Assembly: GCF_042433085.1 (NCBI RefSeq)
Contig: NZ_JBHLWA010000033.1
Span: forward strand, 1 to 58,092
Length of the DNA: 58,092 nucleotides
Direction of reading: 5' to 3'
DNA from: Gallibacterium melopsittaci
Lineage (GTDB): Bacteria > Pseudomonadota > Gammaproteobacteria > Enterobacterales > Pasteurellaceae
Under the pieces are notes generated by a model that ran no database searches, had not been told where the DNA came from, and was given only the letters and a program-made list of their open reading frames with translations. The translations under genes were made by a program, and so were the position numbers. Positions 52,574-58,092 of the stretch are shown here, piece after piece (positions within the stretch are counted from its first letter, which is position 1; the number at the start of each line of letters is the position of its first letter).

Positions 52574-54559
52574 ATGTTCGGAAAATTATCATTAGACGCT
52601 ATACCGTTTCATGAACCCATTGTAATGGTAACGGTTAGCGGTATTATTTTGGGCGGTATTGCTGTCATTATCGCTTTGACTTATTTTAAATTGTGGGGAC
52701 CACTATGGCGTGATTGGATTACCACTGTGGACCATAAACGTATTGGTATTATGTATATCTTTTTAGCTATCGTGATGTTAATCCGTGGCTTTGCCGATGC
52801 AATTATGATGCGTAGTCAACAACTTTTGGCTTCAAGTGGGCATGCAGGCTTCTTACCGCCAGAACATTATGACCAAATCTTTACCGCGCACGGCGTAATT
52901 ATGATTTTCTTCGTTGCTATGCCATTTGTGATTGGTTTAATGAATATTGTGATTCCATTACAAATTGGAGCTCGCGACGTTGCCTATCCATTCTTGAATA
53001 ACTTAGGTTTTTGGTTTACTGCTGTCAGTGTGGTGTTGATTAATATCTCGTTAGGGGTTGGAGAATTTGCGAAAACTGGTTGGTTGGCTTATCCACCATT
53101 GTCAGAATTACAATATAGCCCTGATGTAGGGGTGGATTATTGGATCTGGACGCTGCAGATATCGGGGATAGGGACAACGTTGAGTGCGATTAACTTTATC
53201 GTGACTATTCTCAAAATGCGTGCACCAGGAATGAGCTTAATGAAAATGCCAATTTTCTGTTGGGCTTCTTTCTGTTCTAATGTGTTAATTTTAACTTCAT
53301 TCCCAATTTTGACTGCAAGTATTGCGTTACTTACATTAGATCGTTATTTAGGTACCCATTTCTTTACCAATGATTTGGGTGGTAACATGATGATGTATAT
53401 CAACCTAATTTGGGCATGGGGACACCCTGAAGTATATATTCTCGTATTGCCTATGTTTGGTGTGTACGCAGAAGTTACAGCAACATTCTCACGTAAGAAA
53501 ATGTTTGGTTACACCTCTATGGTGTGGGCAACTGTATGTATTACTATTCTTTCTTTCATCGTTTGGTTGCACCACTTCTTTACTATGGGATCAGGCGCAA
53601 ATGTCAATGCGTTCTTTGGTATTGCGACGATGATTATCTCTATTCCGACTGGGGTGAAAATTTTCAACTGGTTATTCACCATGTACCAAGGACGTATTAA
53701 ATTTAGTGTGCCTATGTTATGGACTATTGGATTTATCGTTACCTTTGCTATTGGTGGAATGACTGGGGTGTTATTAGCTGTACCTGGTGCTGACTTCGTA
53801 TTACATGGTAGTGTATTCTTAGTTGCTCACTTCCATAACACTATTATTGGTGGTGTGGTATTTGGTCTATTCGCTGCCTTGAACTATTGGTTCCCTAAAG
53901 CATTCGGATTTACCTTAAATGAAAAATGGGGTAGACGTTCATTCTGGTGCTGGCAAATCGGGTTTATTGTCGCATTTTTACCTTTATACGCTTTAGGCTT
54001 TATGGGAATGACTCGTCGATTGAGCCAACACATTGATTCAGAATTCCAACCATTGCTTGCAGTAGCAGCACTTGGTGCGGTGATTATCGCTTGTGGTATT
54101 GCTTGCCAATTTATTCAACTTGGCGTATCTATTCGTGACCGTAATAAAAATAGAGATACAACAGGTGATCCATGGGGTGGTCGTACACTTGAATGGGCAA
54201 CTTCTTCACCTCCACCGTTTTATAATTTTGCGGTTACTCCTCGTGTCGAAGAAATCGATGCTTTCTGGGACAATAAAGAGAAAGGTGTGGCTTATGCTAA
54301 ACCAACAGCGGCTTATGAACCTATTCATATGCCAAAAAATACCGCAGCAGGTATCATTATCGCTGTATTTGCGATGATCTTTGGTTTTGCAATGATCTGG
54401 CATATTTGGTGGATGGCAATTGTTGGTTTTGCTGGCATCGTTGTCACATGGATTGCTAAGAGTTTCGATCAAGATGTGGACTATTATGTTCCAGTTGATC
54501 AAATTGAAACTATTGAAAACAAACACTTTAAAGAATTATCTCAAGCAGGGCTGCAATAA
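52574..54559 (+). CDS. cyoB: Cytochrome bo3 ubiquinol oxidase subunit I
   Basis: A 661-residue haem-copper oxidase core with about 15 helices. Haem and CuB ligands are visible: His in FTAHGVIMIFF, the cross-linked His-Tyr pair in WAWGHPEVYILVLP, the HH of VWLHHFFTM, and the two His of VAHFHNTIIGG. The quinol-site residues in RGFADAIMMRSQ are also kept. It reduces oxygen to water and pumps protons. The long near-identity to the E. coli sequence, as I recall it, is notable. The stop shares one base with the cyoC start. Confidence 0.97.
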   Translation: MFGKLSLDAIPFHEPIVMVTVSGIILGGIAVIIALTYFKLWGPLWRDWITTVDHKRIGIMYIFLAIVMLIRGFADAIMMRSQQLLASSGHAGFLPPEHYDQIFTAHGVIMIFFVAMPFVIGLMNIVIPLQIGARDVAYPFLNNLGFWFTAVSVVLINISLGVGEFAKTGWLAYPPLSELQYSPDVGVDYWIWTLQISGIGTTLSAINFIVTILKMRAPGMSLMKMPIFCWASFCSNVLILTSFPILTASIALLTLDRYLGTHFFTNDLGGNMMMYINLIWAWGHPEVYILVLPMFGVYAEVTATFSRKKMFGYTSMVWATVCITILSFIVWLHHFFTMGSGANVNAFFGIATMIISIPTGVKIFNWLFTMYQGRIKFSVPMLWTIGFIVTFAIGGMTGVLLAVPGADFVLHGSVFLVAHFHNTIIGGVVFGLFAALNYWFPKAFGFTLNEKWGRRSFWCWQIGFIVAFLPLYALGFMGMTRRLSQHIDSEFQPLLAVAALGAVIIACGIACQFIQLGVSIRDRNKNRDTTGDPWGGRTLEWATSSPPPFYNFAVTPRVEEIDAFWDNKEKGVAYAKPTAAYEPIHMPKNTAAGIIIAVFAMIFGFAMIWHIWWMAIVGFAGIVVTWIAKSFDQDVDYYVPVDQIETIENKHFKELSQAGLQ

Positions 54560-55167
54560 TGTCAACAAATACTATGATACATGAGAGTGCCCATCATGGG
54601 CACCACGATACAGGGCCGATGAAAGTTTTCGGTTTCTGGATTTATCTAATGAGCGACTTGATTCTATTCTCTTGTCTATTTGCAACCTATATCGTGTTGT
54701 TACCTGGTACAGCAGGTGCACCGACAGGTAAAGAGATTTTCGAGTTACCTTATGTCTTAATTGAAACTTTTCTATTGTTGTTAAGTTCTATTACTTACGG
54801 TTTTGCTGTTTTAGCTATGAATCGTAACCAGTCTCAACAAGTTTTATTATGGTTGGGAGTAACCTTTTTATTTGGTGCTGGTTTCGTAGGTATGGAAATA
54901 AATGAGTTTCACCATCTGATTGCAGAAGGTATAGGACCTGATCGTAGTGGTTTCCTTTCTGGTTTCTTTGCACTAGTTGGTACACACGGTTTACACGTTA
55001 CTGCTGGGCTAATTTGGATGGTCGTCATGATGGTACAGGTAGTTACTCGCGGTTTATCTTCTGTTACTCGTACTCGTTTGATGTGTTTAAGTCTATTTTG
55101 GCACTTCCTTGACATTGTTTGGATTTGTGTCTTTTCCATTGTTTACTTGATGGGGGTTCTGCTATGA
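54559..55167 (+). CDS. cyoC: Cytochrome bo3 ubiquinol oxidase subunit III
   Basis: A 202-residue five-helix subunit III. Typical segments are FGFWIYLMSDLILFSCLFATY and GFFALVGTHGLHVTAGLIW. It stabilises the core of the oxidase. It is translationally coupled on both sides: TAATG with cyoB and an ATGA overlap with cyoD. Confidence 0.95.
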   Translation: MSTNTMIHESAHHGHHDTGPMKVFGFWIYLMSDLILFSCLFATYIVLLPGTAGAPTGKEIFELPYVLIETFLLLLSSITYGFAVLAMNRNQSQQVLLWLGVTFLFGAGFVGMEINEFHHLIAEGIGPDRSGFLSGFFALVGTHGLHVTAGLIWMVVMMVQVVTRGLSSVTRTRLMCLSLFWHFLDIVWICVFSIVYLMGVLL

Positions 55168-55496
55168 GTCATGGTAACCACGAGCAAGTTACTGCCGTGC
55201 ACGGTAGTACAAAAAGCTATTTAATTGGTTTTGTTTTATCTGTTATTTTGACTTTGATTCCATTCCTTATGGTAATGAATCACAGTGCACCTAAAACTAC
55301 TTTATTACTTGTTATTGCTGTTACAGCTGTAGTACAGCTTATTGTTCAGCTTGTATGCTTCTTGCATATGGGGACTTCCCATGATGAACGCTGGAATCTT
55401 ATCTCTTTCATTTTCACAGCTATTGTGATTTTGTTATTGGTAGGATTATCCATTTGGATTATGTGGAGTCTAAATGCAAATATGATGGCAGGTTAA
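55164..55496 (+). CDS. cyoD: Cytochrome bo3 ubiquinol oxidase subunit IV
   Basis: A 110-residue three-helix subunit with the family end segment VQLVCFLHMGTSHDERWNL followed by a last helix. ATG 55164 (MSHGNHEQ) overlaps the cyoC stop by 4 nt and gives the normal length; the longer frame from 55119 only duplicates cyoC sequence. It assists assembly and CuB loading. Confidence 0.93.
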   Translation: MSHGNHEQVTAVHGSTKSYLIGFVLSVILTLIPFLMVMNHSAPKTTLLLVIAVTAVVQLIVQLVCFLHMGTSHDERWNLISFIFTAIVILLLVGLSIWIMWSLNANMMAG

Positions 55497-55507
55497 TAGG
55501 ATTTGCA

Positions 55508-56395
55508 ATGGTTAAATCTTACCTACAAGTAACCAAACCAGGAATTATCGTCGGCAACCTTATTTCCGTTGTCGGCGGTTTTCTGTTAGCCGCTAAAGGG
55601 CATCTTGATCACATGCTGTTTATTTATACGCTTATTGGCGTATCATTAGTAGTGGCATCAGGTTGTGCTTTTAATAATTTGATTGATCGTGATATTGATC
55701 GAAAAATGGAGCGCACTAAAAATCGTGTATTAGTCAAAGGTTTAATATCCGTACAGGCTGCCTTTGTGTTAGCTACAGTATTGGGTATTTTAGGATTTGT
55801 AACGCTTTATTTTGGTGCTAATCCTCTTGCTATGTGGCTGGCAGTCATGGGATTTATGGTGTATGTGTTTGTCTATAGCCTATACATGAAGCGTCATTCT
55901 GTTTATGGTACTCTCATAGGTAGTTTATCTGGTGCAGCTCCTCCTGTTATCGGTTATTGTGCTGTTAGTAATGAATTTGATGCAGGCGCATTAATTTTGT
56001 TAGCGATTTTTAGCTTATGGCAGATGCCTCATTCTTATGCTATTGCTATTTTCCGCTTTAAAGACTATCAAACAGCGAATATTCCAGTTTTACCTGTGGT
56101 AAAAGGTATTGCGGTGGCTAAGCATCATATTATGTTGTATATCATTGCTTTTATGTTTGCTGCACTGATGTTATCTATAGGTGGCTATGCTGGTTATAAA
56201 TACCTTGTAGTGGCGATGACTGTTAGTCTGTGGTGGTTATGTATGGCATTGTCTGGTTATAAAGCTGAGAATAATGATCATATTTGGGCAAGAAAACTAT
56301 TTGTGTTTTCTATCATCACAATTTTTACGCTTAATATTATGATGTCGATTGATTTTATGGTTCCAGCACATACAGTCGTTAGTTTAGCTAATTAA
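55508..56395 (+). CDS. cyoE: Protoheme IX farnesyltransferase (haem O synthase)
   Basis: A 295-residue UbiA-type prenyltransferase. The prenyl-diphosphate/metal motif is NNLIDRDIDRKMERTKNR, and the second conserved block is LWQMPHSYAIAIFRFKDY. It attaches the farnesyl tail to haem B to make the haem O used by CyoB. ATG 55508 gives the E. coli-like length, and the upstream extension overlaps cyoD. It is the last gene of the oxidase operon, with a terminator 38 nt after the stop. Confidence 0.95.
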   Translation: MVKSYLQVTKPGIIVGNLISVVGGFLLAAKGHLDHMLFIYTLIGVSLVVASGCAFNNLIDRDIDRKMERTKNRVLVKGLISVQAAFVLATVLGILGFVTLYFGANPLAMWLAVMGFMVYVFVYSLYMKRHSVYGTLIGSLSGAAPPVIGYCAVSNEFDAGALILLAIFSLWQMPHSYAIAIFRFKDYQTANIPVLPVVKGIAVAKHHIMLYIIAFMFAALMLSIGGYAGYKYLVVAMTVSLWWLCMALSGYKAENNDHIWARKLFVFSIITIFTLNIMMSIDFMVPAHTVVSLAN

Positions 56396-56432
56396 ATTAT
56401 TGGCTAAAACTTATTTAATATAATTCTTGAAT

Positions 56433-56457
56433 ATCTGCCCATTGGGCAGATTTTTTT
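56433..56457 (+). terminator. cyo operon terminator
   Basis: ATCTGCCC and GGGCAGAT form a perfect 8-bp stem with a 3-nt loop, followed by a T7 run. Confidence 0.92.
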
Positions 56458-56483
56458 ATTTCCTCCAACTTTATTAAATATCC

Positions 56484-57869
56484 ATGAAGACAATAACTAT
56501 GAACAATGATAATCGTATGACAGCCGAAGAGCGTAAGGCTACATGGGGGCTTGGGGCGATTTTTTCCTTACGTATGTTTGGTATGTTTATGGTCTTACCA
56601 GTACTTACTACCTATGGTATGCATTTACAAGGCGCAAATGAAACGCTTATTGGTATTGCTATTGGTATATATGGTTTTATGCAAGCTATCTTTCAAATTC
56701 CTTTCGGTTTATGGTCTGATAAGATAGAACGTAAGACTTTAATTATTTTCGGATTATTAATTTTTGTGATTGGCAGTGTGGTTGCTGCATTATCTACCTC
56801 TATTTGGGGCGTGATTATTGGACGTGCATTACAGGGAAGTGGTGCTATTTCTGCAGCGGTAATGGCATTATTGTCTGATTTAACGCGTGAACAAACACGT
56901 ACCAAAGCAATGGCATTTATTGGTGTTTCTTTTGGTATTACTTTTGCGGTTGCGATGGTAGTGGGGCCTATCATTACTCACCAGATTGGCTTGCAAGGTT
57001 TATTTTGGTTTATTGCTGTACTCGCTGTAAGTGGAATTATCCTAACTATTACTATTATTCCCAAAAGCCAAAACCATATACGTAATAGCGAATCTGCTGT
57101 GGTTAAAGGCTGCTTAAAAGATGTGCTAAAACAACCCCAGTTACTGAAACTGAATATTGGTATTTTTTGCATGCATTGTTTATTGATGGCAACATTTATT
57201 GCTTTACCACTATGTCTTGAACGTGCAGGTTTTCCAGCTTATCGTCATTGGCAAATTTATCTTGTTACTATGTTGATTGCTTTTGTTAGTGTGATACCAG
57301 GCATTATTATTGCTGAAGTTAAACGTAAAATGCGGACTGTTTTTTTATGTTGCATTGTGATTTTGATTACTGCTGAAGCAACGTTATGGCAAGCACACAA
57401 TCAGTTATGGGTACTCATTGGTGGAACACTATTATTTTTCATTGCGTTTAATCTTATGGAAGCGCTGCTCCCATCTTTGATTAGTAAAGAAGCACCAGCA
57501 GGTAGTAAGGGTACAGCAATGGGAATTTATTCAACCTTTCAATTTTTTGGTGCTGCTGTTGGTGGTAGTGTAGGTGGATGGATTGCAGAACATGAAGGTA
57601 CTATGGTGTTACTGTTAAGTGCAACTTTGATGGCTTGTTTATGGCTTATATTTGCTTTTACGATGAAAGAACCGCCATATTTAGCTAATTTGCGAATACA
57701 ACTTATGGACTATAGTAAGGATAAAAATTTAACAAATTTTTTCTTACAACAAACTGGCGTACATGAAGCTATTATTATTCCTGAAGAACAATGTGCTTAT
57801 ATTAAAATTGATAGTACGATGACTAATCGTCAGAATTTAGAAGCAGCGTTAGCGGAGCGAAAAATATAG
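56484..57869 (+). CDS. yajR: MFS transporter with C-terminal YAM domain (YajR-like)
   Basis: A 461-residue MFS protein of 12 helices. It begins MTAEERKATWGLGAIFSLRM after a variable lead, and has motif A in PFGLWSDKIERKTLIIFG. After the last helix a small domain of about 65 residues (ending AYIKIDSTMTNRQNLEAALAERKI) matches the ferredoxin-like YAM domain of YajR. In E. coli yajR also follows cyoE, so the whole cyoABCDE-yajR order is kept. The export substrate is unknown. Several ATG codons lie near the start; 56484 is the first, but 56499 or 56517 could be used. Confidence 0.9.
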   Translation: MKTITMNNDNRMTAEERKATWGLGAIFSLRMFGMFMVLPVLTTYGMHLQGANETLIGIAIGIYGFMQAIFQIPFGLWSDKIERKTLIIFGLLIFVIGSVVAALSTSIWGVIIGRALQGSGAISAAVMALLSDLTREQTRTKAMAFIGVSFGITFAVAMVVGPIITHQIGLQGLFWFIAVLAVSGIILTITIIPKSQNHIRNSESAVVKGCLKDVLKQPQLLKLNIGIFCMHCLLMATFIALPLCLERAGFPAYRHWQIYLVTMLIAFVSVIPGIIIAEVKRKMRTVFLCCIVILITAEATLWQAHNQLWVLIGGTLLFFIAFNLMEALLPSLISKEAPAGSKGTAMGIYSTFQFFGAAVGGSVGGWIAEHEGTMVLLLSATLMACLWLIFAFTMKEPPYLANLRIQLMDYSKDKNLTNFFLQQTGVHEAIIIPEEQCAYIKIDSTMTNRQNLEAALAERKI

Positions 57870-57966
57870 AATTCTTGTAGATTAACTATTATTAAATTGA
57901 GCAGCTTATATTTAAGTTACTTAGACTAATTTAGATGTATAATCAATCGGTTAAGTTTTTTAGGTG

Positions 57967-58002
57967 GCATCAGGAGAAAGTTTTCTTGATGCTATTTTTT
58001 TT
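57967..58002 (+). terminator. yajR terminator
   Basis: GCATCAGGAGAAA pairs with TTTTCTTGATGC through two G-T wobbles, followed by a T8 run. It separates yajR from the terminal repeat. Confidence 0.82.
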
Positions 58003-58020
58003 CAGTTTAATAAAAGTAAT

Positions 58021-58092
58021 GGCATAGTAGACAAAATTGTTGCTGATGTGTCAAAAACTATGCCAAGTGGACAAAATTGTGGCTAATATTTA
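58021..58092. repeat. Right copy of the 72-bp terminal inverted repeat
   Basis: Reverse complement of window bases 2-73 with two mismatches. It starts GGCATAGTAGACAAAATTGT, and the GACAAAATTGT motif recurs 45 bp on, again followed by a GCT-AT sequence. Running outward from the chromosome, both window ends therefore show the same sequence, as expected if both sides abut copies of one mobile element. Confidence 0.8.

Overview
The window is 58 kb of low-GC (I estimate high-30s percent), mostly housekeeping chromosome of a gammaproteobacterium. It is best placed in the Pasteurellaceae. The reasons are the gene neighbourhoods (bamD beside rluD-pgeF, bcr-rsuA-maeB near uvrB, the otn acid-sugar operon), the protein sequences, and three exact copies of the Haemophilus-type DNA-uptake core AAGTGCGGT. 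Three copies is far fewer than in Haemophilus influenzae, and a complete cytochrome bo operon is unusual for the family as I know it, so I leave the genus open.

Layout. 1-6.1 kb: DeoR-type regulator divergent from a four-carbon acid-sugar operon (ltnD, otnK, otnC, otnI, GntP permease) with a near-consensus CRP site. 6.2-10.6 kb: metal homeostasis, with znuA, copA preceded by a two-domain copper chaperone ORF, and divergent cueR. 10.6-17.2 kb: ftsP, plsC, lpxH, tRNA-Asn, nsrR, a DUF945 protein and a cysteine desulfidase. 17.5-20.7 kb: dnaK-dnaJ. 20.7-24.4 kb: sugar ABC transporter with a CRP-like site. 24.8-30.3 kb: DnaQ-like exonuclease with a CBS/DUF294 protein, then a sodium/solute symporter and a Gfo/Idh/MocA oxidoreductase. 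30.6-39 kb: uvrB, a YeiH-type exporter, Bcr-type efflux, rsuA and maeB. 39-40.3 kb: a decayed insertion sequence and an LPS-type glycosyltransferase. 40.3-51.1 kb: pgeF, rluD, bamD, a peptide-binding lipoprotein, MarC-family protein, RidA, YwiC-like protein, parE, parC and rpsO. 51.5-57.9 kb: cyoABCDE and a yajR-type MFS gene.

The strongest novelty candidate is at copA. A 127-residue protein with two heavy-metal-binding domains ends at a UAG stop. The copA reading frame continues without a start codon in the -1 frame from exactly that point. The junction has an AAAG slip tetramer against the stop codon and, 7 nt further on, a perfect 12-bp inverted repeat. I read this as programmed -1 frameshifting that makes both a soluble two-domain copper chaperone and a three-metal-binding-domain CopA of about 893 residues from one message. 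That resembles E. coli copA but with the roles of the two frames swapped.

The two window ends carry the same 72-bp sequence in opposite orientation (2 mismatches), each with two directly repeated ~26-bp motifs. They look like ends of a multicopy transposable element at which the assembly stopped. Other points of interest are a 215-bp IS relic with both inverted ends, a His-Asp microsatellite in znuA, a 15-bp inverted repeat beside the nsrR start, and a small DnaA-box cluster in a 490-bp AT-rich gap.
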